Source: Morinoia aosen
Taxonomy: Eukaryota > Arthropoda > Malacostraca > Amphipoda > Talitridae
Direction of reading: 5' to 3'
Length of the DNA stretch: 64,000 nucleotides
NCBI GenBank assembly: GCA_030386875.1
Contig: CM059567.1
Location: 54,234,020 to 54,298,019 of the forward strand
The notes under the pieces were generated by a model, which saw only the letters and a list, made by a program, of their open reading frames with translations, was not told the DNA's origin and did not search any database. A program made the position numbers and the translations under genes. Positions 42,201-53,299 of this stretch are shown piece after piece. How positions within the stretch are numbered: the stretch's first letter is position 1; each line of letters opens with the position of its first letter.

Positions 42201-45200
42201 TCCAGCTGCATCACCTCGTCGTGCATCACTAGCTGCATCACCTCGTCGTGCTTCTCCAGGTGAATCACCTCGTAGTGCTTCTCCAGGTGTATCACCTCGT
42301 CGTGCTTCTCCAGGTGCATCACCTCGTAGTGCTTCTCCAGGTGTATCACCTCGTCGTGCTTCTCCAGGTGCATCACCTCGTTGTGCTTCTCCAGGTGCAT
42401 CACCTCGTCGTGCTTCTCCAGGTGCGTCACCTCGTCGTGCTTCTCCAGGTGCGTCACCTCGTCGTGCTTCTCCAGGTGCGTCACCTCGTCGTGCTTCTCC
42501 AGGTGCGTCACCTCGTCGTGCTTCTCCAGGTGCGTCACCTCGTGCTTCTCCAGGTGCGTCACCTCGTCGTGCTTCTCCAGGTGCGTCACCTCGTCGTGCT
42601 TCTCCAGGTGCGTCACCTCGTCGTGCTTCTCCAGGTGCGTCACCTCGTCGTGCTTCTCCAGATGCGTCACCTCGTGCCTCTCCAGGTGCGTCACCTCGTC
42701 GTGCTTCTCCAGGTGCGTCACCTCGTCGTGCTTCTCCAGGTGCGTCACCTCGTCGTGCTTCTCCAGGTGCGTCACCTCGTCGTGCTTCTCCAGGTGCATC
42801 ACCTCGTCGTGCTTCAAAAGCTGCATCACCTCGTCGTGCTTCAAAAGCTGCATCACCTCGTCGTGCTTCAAAAGCTGCATCACCTCGTCGTGCTTCAAAA
42901 GCTGCATCACCTCGTCGTGCTTCAAAAGCTGCATCACCTCGTCGTGCTTCACTAGCTGCATCACCTCGTCGTGCTTCACTAGCTGCATCACCTCGTCGTG
43001 CTGCACTAGCTGCATCACCTCGTCGTGCTGCACTAGCTGCATCACCTCGTCGTGCTGCACTAGCTGCATCACCTCGTCGTGCTGCACTAGCTGCATCACC
43101 TCGTCGTGCTTCACTAGCTGCATCACCTCGTCGTGCTTCACTAGCTGCATCACCTCGTCGTGCTTCACCAGGTGCATCACCTCGTCGTGCTTCACCAGGT
43201 GCATCACCTCGTCGTGCTTCTCCAGCTGCATCACCTCGTCGTGCTTCTCCAGCTGCATCACCTCGTCGTGCTTCTCCAGCTGCATCACCTCGTCGTTTAG
43301 CTCAAGTGTTGGCTCCAGAGCTTATCTCGAAAAAAGATAAGCCTCCATTCTCGCTGGGAAATAATTCATCTCCTTTATCTATTTCTTCTCGGAAATCTGT
43401 TCTGCAAGTACAACCGTCCACTAGCCCTGCGCGCCAAACTTCTGAACTTGAAAGTAGAAATGTTGCTTTGTTGATGAGCGCATCTGGTTCTGCTGCTGTT
43501 TCTACTCGTTCGGCTTCATATATTGATGGTGGTGCTTCACCTAGTAAATCTACTGGGAAAAAATTGTCTAATTTTGAGGATAGCTCAAACTTGAGTGTCT
43601 CTGATAAACTTGGCAATTCCAAAGATGTCTCCGTTGTTTCGACTCTCTCAGAAAAAAAGTCAGGTTTGGGAAAGAACCTCAGTGTGTCACTTGATTTGGA
43701 TGGGAGTTTAGTGGCTGCGTCTGGTCAAGTTAAGGGTCGAAATCTGGCAAGTTTGCCTCGGAGTAAGACAAATTTAAATATGGCTGCACTCATACAGAAT
43801 GCCCTGCATCTAGATACCGAAAATTCTGGTCCGACCACACAACTTGTTTCTGACAACTTACAGATCGAGGAAGGAGACACAAGTTCTGAAGTTAATTCCG
43901 ACGAATCTGTTGTTCCTGAGACCCCTGACTCCAATTTAGTAGTTCGTCATGATTCACCGAAAGCGACTACCAGACGCTCATTGTTAAAAGAGTTTAATGG
44001 CAGTAAAGCCCTCGGTGAAATTTTAGGTGAAGCTCCCTCTGTTATCCCTCCCCCTGCTAACTTTGAGGATGATCCCAACGTTTCACGCAGTAATTTGGAC
44101 GTTGAGCCAACTTTCGATAGCGAAAGTTCTGTGGCTAAAAGTGTTTCACCCCGTCAAGCTTCTCCCGCTGCGTCGTCGCCCCGTCGCGCTTCTCCCTCTG
44201 CGTCGTCGCCCCGTCGCGCTTCTCCCTCTGCGTCGTCGCCCCGTCGCGCTTCTCCCTCTGCGTCGTCGCCCCGTCGCGCTTCTCCCTCTGCGTCGTCGCC
44301 CCGTCGCGCTTCTCCCTCTGCATCGTCGCCCCGTCGAGCTTCTCTCGCTGCGTCGTCGCCCCGTCGGGCTTCTCCCTCTGCGTCGTCGCCCCGTCAAGCT
44401 TCTCCCGCTGCGTCGTCGCCCCGTCGCGCTTCTCGCTCTGCGTCGTTGCCCCGTCGAGCTTCTCTCGCTGCGTCGTCGCCCCGTCAAGCTTCTCTCGCTG
44501 CGTCGTCGCCCCGTCGAGCTTCTCTCGCTGCGTCGTCGCCCCGTCGAGCTTCTCTCGCTGCGTCGTCGCCCCGTCGAGCTTCTCTCGCTGCGTCGTCGCC
44601 CCGTCGAGCTTCTCACGCTGCGTCGTCGCCCCGTCGAGCTTCTCTTGCTGCGTCGTCGCCTCGTCGAGCTCCCGCTGCGTCGTCGCCCCGTCGAGCTTCT
44701 CCCGCTGTGTCGTCGCCCCGTCGAGCTTCTCCCGCTGCATCGTCGCCCCGTAGAGCTTCTCCCGCTGCGTCGTCGCCCCGTCGGGCTTCTCCCGCTGCGT
44801 CGTCGCCCCGTCGGGCTTCTCCCGCTGCGTCGTCGCCCCGTCGGGCTTCTCCCGCTGCGTCGTCGCCCCGTCGGGCTTCTCCCGCTGCGTCGTCGCCCCG
44901 TCGGGCTTCTCCCGCTGCGTCGTCGCCCCGTCGCGCTTCTCCCGCTGCGTCGTCGCCCCGTCGCGCTTCTCCCGCTGCGTCATCGCCCCGTCGGGCTTCT
45001 CCCTCTGCGTCATCGCCCCGTCGGGCTTCTCCCGCTGCGTCGTCGCCCCGTCGCGCTTCTCCCGCTGCGTCGTCGCCCCGTCGGGCTTCTTCCGCTGCGT
45101 CGTCGCCCCATCGCGCTTCTCCCGTTGCATCATCGCCCCGTCGGGCTTCTCCCGCTGCATCGTCGCCCCGTCGCGCTTCTCCCGCTGCATCATCGCTCCG

Positions 45201-46158
45201 TCGGGCTTCTCCCGCTGCGTCGTCGCCCCGTCGAGCTTCTTTAGCTGCAGCTAACAAATCAAGAATGTCAGTTTTATCTATTAAAAAAGAAGTTCTTGGA
45301 TCACCTGTTGCTAACAATCAGAAGAATTCATCAGCTAGTACATTGGAAAATTGGGTGAGAACGGTACCCAGTACCTCAGGTACTGCGAATAGGTCTTCAG
45401 GTCGTCAAGATGATCCAACTCATGTTAGAATTCTTGCTGATGAGTGGCATGAAGACGAAGATGACGTATATGTAGATGTGGTAGGTCTTGATGATAGTCC
45501 AGTAATGAACAAATCGCTTTCTCTTTCCGGCACTAGTTCTCACCGCAAATCTGCGCAAGCTGGAGCGCTTCCTCAAGGTGATCAATCTGGAACTGCACTT
45601 TTGCTTGATAAGTCGTCAAAATCCCTGTCTAAAACCGTAAGTCCTGCAAAAGAAAAGCCTTTGAAGCAGATGTCCATAAAAGGTTTTTTGAAATTCTTGG
45701 AGAAGAATGAATATGAGGCTCCTGGCGTAGCTGAGAAAAAACGTGAAGCTGAGGAGGAAGTTAAAAGGATGCTTAAGAAACCTGACGTGGAGAAGTCTCC
45801 TTTGTCAAAAGCCAAAACTCATTTGAGGAAAAAGGTTGTTCATGCATCCAAAAAATCAAAACTTTGGAAAACTCTTCCGTATGCGTACCACAAAGAAACT
45901 TTCAACAATTTCTCAAAACGAGAGTACAGTAAGGCGGTCATCAATGAAGTTGTTCAGGCGTCAGAAGTTTTCTTTGCTAATCTAATCTCTGATTTGAGCG
46001 AAGTTGCAACAGCTCGTGACCACAGTTCTATTCAACCGTCCGACGTTATATACCTCATGAAGAAACAGGGCCTTATTGAAGATTCAGAACATTCGCTCAA
46101 TGCTCTTGCGGAGGAGTTTTTGCCTGTTAATGAGTGGCCTCACTTGGATAATAAGTGA
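39251..46158 (+). CDS. CENP-T: CENP-T homologue (kinetochore protein), about 1693 aa, two coding exons
   Basis: CENP-T sits in the inner kinetochore (CENP-T-W-S-X nucleosome-like particle) and recruits Ndc80 and Mis12 complexes. Exon 1 is 39251-39380; the donor G|GTGTGT and the acceptor TTTTTTCAG|AA at 41206 join in phase 1, giving SVAR-E-LDAPEDL. Exon 2 is 41207-46158. The N-terminus has TPRKVLKG (8-15) and SPHNTP, like the TPRxLL motifs of vertebrate CENP-T. Four TYA-type repeats start near residues 83, 135, 195 and 258. SPRRAS arrays occupy about 326-740 and 1024-1391. The C-terminus, from about 1595, is a histone fold (YHKETFNNFSKREYSKAV, DVIYLMKKQGLIED, EEFLPVNEWPHL) resembling the human helices up to RRQGLV and the HLPLEY tail. 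It is about three times the length of the human protein because of the arrays. Further introns are possible but not required. The family call rests on both ends of the protein and was not tested by a search. Confidence 0.87.
39381..41206 (+). other. CENP-T intron 1 (phase 1)
   Basis: 1826 bp, GTGTGT...TTTTTTCAG. AT-rich. Contains three copies of ATAG(C/T)(G/A)TGAGGTC-like sequence (39645-39715) and a 22-bp tandem duplication, TTGCTTGTGTTTTCATGTTA (about 40094-40137). No embedded gene seen. Confidence 0.8.
42052..43296 (+). repeat. Coding minisatellite 1 in CENP-T: 27-bp unit, about 46 copies
   Basis: The unit encodes S-P-R-R-A-S-P-G-A (TCA CCT CGT CGT GCT TCT CCA GGT GCG). Variants are grouped: SLAA near the start, a long SPGA block, five SKAA (about 42811-42945), ALAA (about 42990-43115), SLAA, SPGA, then SPAA. 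A few units lack one Arg codon (42541, 42673). The reading frame is kept throughout. Confidence 0.97.
44146..45249 (+). repeat. Coding minisatellite 2 in CENP-T: 30-bp unit, about 37 copies
   Basis: The unit encodes S-S-P-R-R-A-S-P-A-A (TCG TCG CCC CGT CGC GCT TCT CCC GCT GCG), one residue longer than array 1 and much richer in CpG. Variant positions are R codon choice (CGC, CGA, CGG) and SP/SL/SS/SR/SH before the Ala pair. One unit near 44665 is shortened by three bases. The frame is never broken. Confidence 0.97.
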
Positions 46159-46297
46159 AATGAAACGTAAATTTCGTTCTCATTACTACGTGAAGTTGTG
46201 AAGGAAATATTGGCTTCTACTGTTCTTTGTGACCGTTATGACAGTACTATTCTATGGACTCACAAATTTCATATTAAACTTTGATAAATTTCCAGAG

Positions 46298-46303
46298 AAT
46301 AAA
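46298..46303 (+). terminator. Polyadenylation signal of the CENP-T gene
   Basis: AATAAA 140 bp after the stop codon, followed by a T-rich stretch (TTTTATAGGAGTTTTGTT). It is the first canonical signal after the gene. Confidence 0.65.
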
Positions 46304-49300
46304 GTATTTTATAGGAGTTTTGTTCCTTGGGTTAGTTATTCTTAGTTTGAACGTACAAGCACGGATTATTACTTTTGTTTTCTATTTTCAACTGTGGCAG
46401 TACAGGATCATTAGCTGACGTAGGCGCTTTTATTTGCTACTGTCATCGCACTCGATAAGATGCCTTATTGTTTTGTAGCATTTTGAGACCGGCCAACGCA
46501 ATGGATGCGCAGGCTGCTGTGTGATCAAATTATTAGTTGTAGAAGATGCGATTTATTCGTATTTGGTATAATGGATGTGTTACTTTAGCGGCCTCGTGTA
46601 CCAGCTGCTTCGTTCATTTTCATGCTTATGACATGCGATTTTGCCACAGGGTAATGATCTACCCGTAAGCCCTCATGCTTAGCATTTTTTCAGTGTGTTT
46701 TTAAATGTTTATTAGTCAAATAAATAGACTCCGACCTATCAACATCGAATCTTTAAACCAATCGTTTAGCAGACGATCGTATTTACTACCTAACTTTGGA
46801 ATTGTGTTTCTTTTTTTTTTCTACTATTCGTTTTTTATACCGATTCTGCTGCAATGAAATTTGTTCTAATATTTTATTATATCGTGTAGATATTAGTTCT
46901 TTACATTTTGTTCCCTTTTCGTTTACTATTCGGTATTTCATACCGATTTCGCTGCATTGAACTTAGTTCTGACTGTTTATTGGATCGTGTAGATATAATT
47001 TTTTCCTAGCCTTCCTTTTTGTAGTTAATATTTTTGTCAAGTTCGAGTTGTACTTTTATTTTTTTGTAGCTCTCGTAATGTTAATCGAGCCGATACAAGA
47101 ACTTTGGTTCGTGTTTCTGATGGTGTTGCTGTGTGATCAACTGTTGGTTCTCGACACGTTGCAACGGTTCAGAGGATTGTTTTATCTCAATGTGTTTTAG
47201 CGAATACTAATGTGCTTCCTTGAATTTCATCCGTCGTTTGATTAACCTAACTTTGGATTTGGCATATTTCCTTATTACGTGTTCTGTAAAATAAGAATCA
47301 CTACAAACCAGTGGCAGTTTTAAACATTTGCTGACAGTTAAACTTCTGTATTGTAACTTTATATAGCCTGGAAACTTTTGAAGTGACCTTCACGGTTACT
47401 TGGATGTCTAACGCGCATCAGAGGGCAGTTGAACTCCTCACCTTTGAAGAACGGAGGGATTTTGACAATGCCTTACATTCACAACCACTCACGGGTACAG
47501 TCTTTTTTCAAAAGTCTTTCTCCAGCGTGAAATCAGCGGCATTTTTTTCAACTTTATAATTTTGAAGTGAAGCTGACTTGCCTCACGTACGAATTTCGGT
47601 CTCTGCGTGTGAAGAAACTGGCGTACTGCTTTTCTGACTCGGTACACAATATTGTCGCTACTGTATCATCTACGAGTTTTGAACAGCAATCCATAGAACT
47701 TTTCGAGCATCCCCGACGGAACACCGTGTGTTTTATCACTTCTACTCAAGAGAATGGTACTTGATAAGAGCCAACCTGATGTGCTGGGTCATGATGTTTA
47801 ACGCCAAATGACGCTTATTCCGTACTACGGCACTGGTCAAGCTACAATTTTACAATTTCATCTATGAGAATAGGATTGGGTGACGCTCCGAGCTTTAAGC
47901 TTGGTGTGCTTTCCTTCCGTTAAAATATAAAAGTTTCTTGCTTTGTTACGCACCGTATTTTTCGGTTCACTTATTTTTTCAGCACTTCACGTTCATCTTC
48001 AATTTTTATTTCGTTTCATAAGCTTCAATCTTGTTTTTATACGCAGGGTTTGGTGACATCTTGTGCATAGATTCCTCATTCCCTTGAATTATATATTAAC
48101 TCGTTTACTCCGTTGGGTTTAACTGAAGTTCAATGTTCAACTCAAATTGAAGTAGATTTGAAGGTCAATATTAAAAATAACGAACATTAAATGTATTGTG
48201 TCTTTATTCAATTTGCATTGAGTATTTCTCAAAATTGAGTTCGTGACTGCAAGTCGGTCAACAGAATTACGAAAACCCCCTCAGTGACCACCGGTGGATC
48301 GAATCGCAACCAAAGCGTTAAATGGGCATTGTTTCTTACTTTCGAACACTTTTGTCGCGGCTTGGGAGGCTTAGACTAATGCGATCTAATCAAATTAGCA
48401 TTGATCGGGCGCGTCTTCATAGCGATGTTTATTTTCCATCAATAAATTGTAATAACTCACGAATGTACGTATATTATACACTCTTACATAAATGTACATG
48501 AAATACGTATAAAATGAATTTTTATCCATTTTGTAGCCTCTGCCCTTGTAATAAACTACGAACGTATTAACTACATGCTATACATTCAACTGCCACAGCC
48601 ATCGCAGCGAAAAAATTACAAGAGAGAAATTTGCTTCTATTGGACTTGAGGCTGCTCAAATGATCGCTTTTTTTGTACCTAGTATGTGGTATTTCGAAAA
48701 AATTGCATTACAAACAGCTATTATCTCATGTTTTTGAAATGCGTAATTTTGAAAATTCTTATGTTAATCATCGTCAACGTTTCATGGAAAATGGCTTTAG
48801 CTGAAAATAATAATTCAAATTCAAATAATAATGCAATGTTAGTGAAGATTAAACTTAATTGTTGAGGTATGGAACGCAATGTCTTGATGCGCACACGGAA
48901 TTCATTCGCTTCAATTGAACTGTGCAAGAATTAGAATAAATATTCGTATCTGCGAGTGAAATAAGAATACCCCAAGCAATAAAGAGCGTATATGTATTTC
49001 ACCGCTCACACTCTAGTTCACCAAACACAAAACAGTCGTGTACTGCTACCGCATCAATATAACATGCTGGAAACTCCTTGAGTCACTTTCCACGTTATTT
49101 TAGTTATTCATAAATAAAAAAAGAAAGTTAAAAAATTTGCATGATTTATGCAGTACTACCTCGCTCGAAGTATTGCTTACCAATTCTTCAGTGTATTCTA
49201 ATAGGTTATCTGGTTGAATAACGTTCAATATAACGACTCATCAGTGCTTCGTAATGCAGATACGACTTTGAGCAATAGCAATGATTTTAACAAAATGAAC

Positions 49301-51159
49301 GCTTCACAATACTGCAGTGAACTTCTGGTGATAGAAATGCATCTAATATTTAAGCTCAAAACTATTTCTTTCTTAATTTTTTCCAACAAAAAGAAACGGT
49401 ATTTCTAGTTTCGTCCTCGGCAAATCAAGGGCGTAAAGCAAATATATTTCCAAAATGAAAAGGCAGTATAACTCATCAAGTGCTATTCTTTTCTCAAATT
49501 CCTTTGACAGATACACATCCAGTATTTCCAGTTTCGTCTTTCGAAAAACGCGTGCAAATCGAATACCTATCCGAAACAAAATAACAGTATAACGCATCAA
49601 GTGAGCGAGAATGTATTGTAAAATCTAAATAACGAACAGACCAAGAACCAAACCATACGGCAGAAGCGTGCACACTTGCATGCAGTGCAAGTTGCGGTCA
49701 ACGTTAGGTCCAATGGCCGCGATGACACACTTGATTGCTCTGACCTGGACGGGGCTGCGCTGCTGGCGAGTGCAGTGCAAAGTCTTTTGGAGGTGACATG
49801 GCCAGTAAAGCCTCGGACACGCGCCAACTGAGAACGGAATAGTCAAAATATTACGATGTTTTTTTTTTGCATTTTAGGTTTTAATTTGATCTAAATGTGC
49901 TATCCGGTGAAGCCGTAGTCACGCGTTAGCTGGAAACGGAATAGTCAAAATATTGCGCTGTTTTTTTACATTCTAGGTTTTAATTTGACCTAAAAATGCG
50001 GGTGTGATGTTTGGGTGATCACGATATTTGAGGAATGAAAAGGAGATTTTTCGTTCAGTTATGGAACGGGCTAATCATTCACTGAGTGTGGTCAGTTCAC
50101 ACCATTCACAGAGTTTCAAGTCGACACACATGCTGCTATTCAAATCCAAAGATACAATATCGTAGGAAATGTAAAAATTTGAATTTCTTGTTGTGAAAAG
50201 ATAAAGGTAGAAATAAATTCTTTTCCTACAGTAGCTGAATGTTTTATTTAGTGAAGAAGCACTCGAAGATCTCTGATTCAAAATCCTTATATCCGATCGC
50301 AAAATATGCTGCATATTGATAACTCACATTTTCTTATCGAGTACCAAGTTTACGAAAAAATTGTGTTTTAATGCTGAGGCTGGTTTATGATGTAAAGAAG
50401 TATGCAAAAAATTCATTTTATTGCTTATTTAGCGTTGCACTTATTTAAAGAACAAAAATTGAGTCTTTACTTTTTACGAAAACCCAGTTAATTAGATTAA
50501 TCGTAAACGTATATCTCAACTCAAGTAATTATATCTCCTCAGGAAATTGTTCTCTGAAGTCCATACATCCAGCAAGGTCTGCTCACACAATTTTCATTCG
50601 TGCTGCTTGCATTTCCAAACTTAAAAATTTTATGTTGTATCGAGGTGCCATTCATTATATGGGAGTAATCCTCGGTTGAGCGCAAATTTGTATAAAGTTA
50701 GGATGTGTAAAATTTATCCAAAAGAAATAAATCTAAAATAATTATAAAATTTATCCGAAAATTGAAAAAGTTGTCCAAAATAATTGTAAAATATTTGAAA
50801 ATTTGTAATACATACTTGTCTACGCATCCTTCAATAGGGCAAACAATCTGGACTTTTTCAGCGTTCAACTTATTTGTTCCCAAGTATTAATAAAGGGTTT
50901 CAGCCATTCCATTCGAAAATGAATTCTTACAGTGCATATAATGATTGTTATGTTGAATATAACCCAAGGTAGGAGGTCATCTACATTGTGTGCTGCAGTT
51001 TCAACAACTATTTACGTTTTTATTTATTTAGTTTACATTTTTAAGGATTATTTAAAAAACAGAATCGGGTTTTAGGATGATTTTCATCGCTATAATTCGG
51101 AGCCGAGCTCTGAATGGCGGAAAACTGGTGTGTAATTCGATGTTTGTATCAGTCAAGAG
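46304..51159. other. Intergenic region with old duplications, no gene recognised
   Basis: AT-rich with only short random ORFs. Three direct duplications are visible: about 46820-47010 (two copies of CTATTCG-TTTATACCGATT-CGCTGCA-TTCTGA, roughly 100 bp apart); about 49395-49605 (GTATTTC-AGTTTCGTC ... CAGTATAAC-CATCAAGTG twice); and about 49806-49995 (CGGAATAGTCAAAATATT with TAGGTTTTAATTTGA twice). Confidence 0.6.
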
Positions 51160-51507
51160 AATGCTGGAGCAAGAGTCACAGCACGAGAACTCGCGCTTCT
51201 GTGCAACACAGAAAGCGCTGTTTTATTAGAACAACCGCATGAGCGGGAGCTGAAGCTCGTCAACCTGCAAAGTGACTCAGTTGCTTTCCAGACATTGTGA
51301 TAGGTGGTGTGAGTTGCGGGCTCGAGTTGCGCGTAACCTGGGGAGAGAAAGTAGCCCGGAGTGAGGTGCTGGTTGCAAAAGTTCTCCGCTCTGTGTTTTG
51401 CATTGACTGGTCTCATTGAGGCTATCTCTCCTAGGCTCCAGTGATGACAAACTTACGAGTGTCATAGATGCCCGTGTGCCGATTAAGGATATTACTGGAT
51501 TTAATAC

Positions 51508-51610
51508 ATGAAGATGGGCTGCAGAGTGCGTGACCGTAACGTCTTGTGGCTTCTTCTTGCGGTTAGCCTCAGTAGTCTTCCGGCTCTCAGATGCAACGAA
51601 ATTACGGAAG
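51508..51610 (+). CDS. First coding exon of a secreted or membrane protein (signal peptide), rest outside recognition
   Basis: ATG at 51508 or, with a better context (AAGATGG), at 51514. The peptide has a basic start (GCRVRDRN), a hydrophobic core (VLWLLLAVSLSSLPAL) and a plausible cleavage region (RC-NEITE), a classic signal peptide. It ends at GAAG|GTAAGA, a strong 5' splice site after the first base of a codon (phase 1). Phase-1 introns after signal-peptide exons are common in genes for modular extracellular proteins. The upstream 51160-51507 is relatively GC-rich and could be 5' UTR or promoter. No following exon could be found in the remaining 12 kb, so the family is unknown. Confidence 0.55.
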
Positions 51611-52189
51611 GTAAGACTGTAAATCCGGGTTCTTTTTGATGTTTTTTTTAATAATACAGAATGAACAGAAACCGTGGAATTAAATGTACTATTTGACTGA
51701 ATCAACTACTTTTGTAACAGTACATTTAAATTCTTTTAATTATGTAATTCTACTGAGCAGCAACGGAAAATTTAACTTCCAAGTTCTATTTCCTCATATG
51801 CTGACCTCATTTGCGGAGGAGTTTATGATCTTCAAGGAGTATTTAATCTCCTTTAGTTAAGAAAGCTACCAAAGATCTTATATGTTTATCATTAAAAGAT
51901 TTTCATGTTTATGTTATCTGCACTTCAAATCTCAACTTACATCAATGCTGGAGAGTCAGATGGCTTGAGACCTACATATAGTAGCAGAGATATATTTTAC
52001 AGGTTTGTAATACCGTCCCGTTTGATATTTTTTTGCGCTATGCGGTAAAATGTGATTGCTGTAAAAATTTTTCCCGGTCTCGCTCTCTGGCGATATATTT
52101 TGCTGCGCTTTTCTTTTGGTGAGGCTCAACTATTGCTTCAGCTGAGCGCCGCGGCTTTCTCTTCTGCGCATCGCTGCAGCTGCTGCTGC

Positions 52190-52962
52190 CTGTTGTTGGT
52201 GTTGTGCTGGTTGTGTGGTTGTGTGTTGCTGGTGTTGTGCTGGTTGTGTGTTTGTGTGTTGCTGGTGTTGTGCTGGTTGTGTGTTTGTGTGTTGCTGGTG
52301 TTGTGCTGGTTGTATGTTTGTGTGTTGCTGGTGTTGTGCTGGTTGTGTGTATGTCTATTGCTGGTGTTGTGCTGGTTGTGTGTTGCTGGTGTTGTGTGGT
52401 TGTATGTTGCTGGTGTTGTGCTGGTTGTGTGTTGCTGGTGTTGTGTGGTTGTATGTTGCTGGTGTTGTGCTAGTTGTGTGTTGCTGGTGTTGTGTTGGTT
52501 GTATGTTGCTGGTGTTGTGATGGTTGTGTGTTGCTGGTATTGTGCTGGTTGTATGTTGCTGGTGTTGTGCTGGTTGTATGTTGCTGGTGTTGTGCTGGTT
52601 GTGTGTTGCTGGTGTTGTGCTGGTTGTGTGTTTGTCTATTGCTGGTGTTGTGCTGGTTGTGTGTTGCTGGTGTTGTGTGGTTGTATGTTGCTGGTGTTGT
52701 GCTGGTTGTGTGTTGCTGGTGTTGTGCTGGTTGTATGTTGCTGGTGTTGTGCTGGTTGTGTGTTGCTGGTGTTGTGCTGGTTGTATGTTGCTGGTGTTGT
52801 GCTGGTTGTATGTTGCTGGTGTTGTGCTGGTTGTGTGTTGCTGGTGTTGTGCTGATCGTATCTTGCTGGTGTTGTGCTGGTTGTGTGTTCATTGTGTTCG
52901 TGCGCCGCTGGTGTTGTGCTGGTTGTGTGTTCGTGTGCTGCTGGTGTTGTGCTAATTTTGTG
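52190..52962 (+). repeat. 25-bp G/T-rich minisatellite, about 28-30 units
   Basis: The unit is GTTGCTGGTGTTGTGCTGGT plus TGTGT, with a 31-bp variant carrying an extra GTTTGT. The plus strand is almost free of A and low in C. Because 25 is not a multiple of three, several frames stay open and give Cys/Val/Leu-rich peptides (VLLVLCWLCVAGV), which are not taken as genes. Degenerate relatives of the unit continue to about 53290. Confidence 0.95.
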
Positions 52963-53299
52963 TTTGTGCACTAGTGTTAAGCATTTTTGATGTTTGTTTG
53001 CTGGTGGTGATGAGGATTATTGGTGTTCTTGTGCTGCTGGTGATATGCCTATTCGGAGATACAAGCTGCTAGTGACTTGATTCATTGGTGTTAGTGCTGT
53101 CTTGATTTGCTTATAATGTGATTGTGTACTGCTAGTGTTGTGCATACTTGGTGCTTGTGTGCTTCTGGTGTTGAGTTTATTTATTGCTTCTGTGCTACTC
53201 ATGCTATGCTGGTGCTGTTGTGTTGGTATGATAGACCGGTAATAGTGCTACGTTGGGATGATGTTCATATGCCACTAGTGTTTTGCTGGAAAGGTTTTT

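Noticed and set aside
41933-43340. Long ORFs antisense or frame-shifted to CENP-T array 1 (451, 235 and 319 codons)
   Set aside because: The 27-bp unit is a multiple of three, so any frame without a stop in one unit stays open through all units. The products are pure repeats with no flanking domains; only the plus frame joins the CENP-T ends.
42052-45249. CRISPR-like array of regularly spaced repeats
   Set aside because: There are no unique spacers; the units are contiguous coding repeats in a eukaryotic gene.
44027-45317. Long ORFs in other frames across CENP-T array 2 (405, 352, 234 and 156 codons)
   Set aside because: Same artefact with the 30-bp unit; peptides are repeat-only (REKLDGATTQ, RRRPVALLPL types).
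52190-52962. Chi-like GCTGGTG sequences in the minisatellite as a recombination signal
   Set aside because: Chi functions with bacterial RecBCD; the genome is eukaryotic and the match is incomplete (GCTGGTGT).
52052-52974. Cys-rich hydrophobic ORFs over the 25-bp minisatellite
   Set aside because: The plus-strand G/T repeat lacks stop codons in several frames; sequences such as VVCCWCCAGC are by-products of the repeat.
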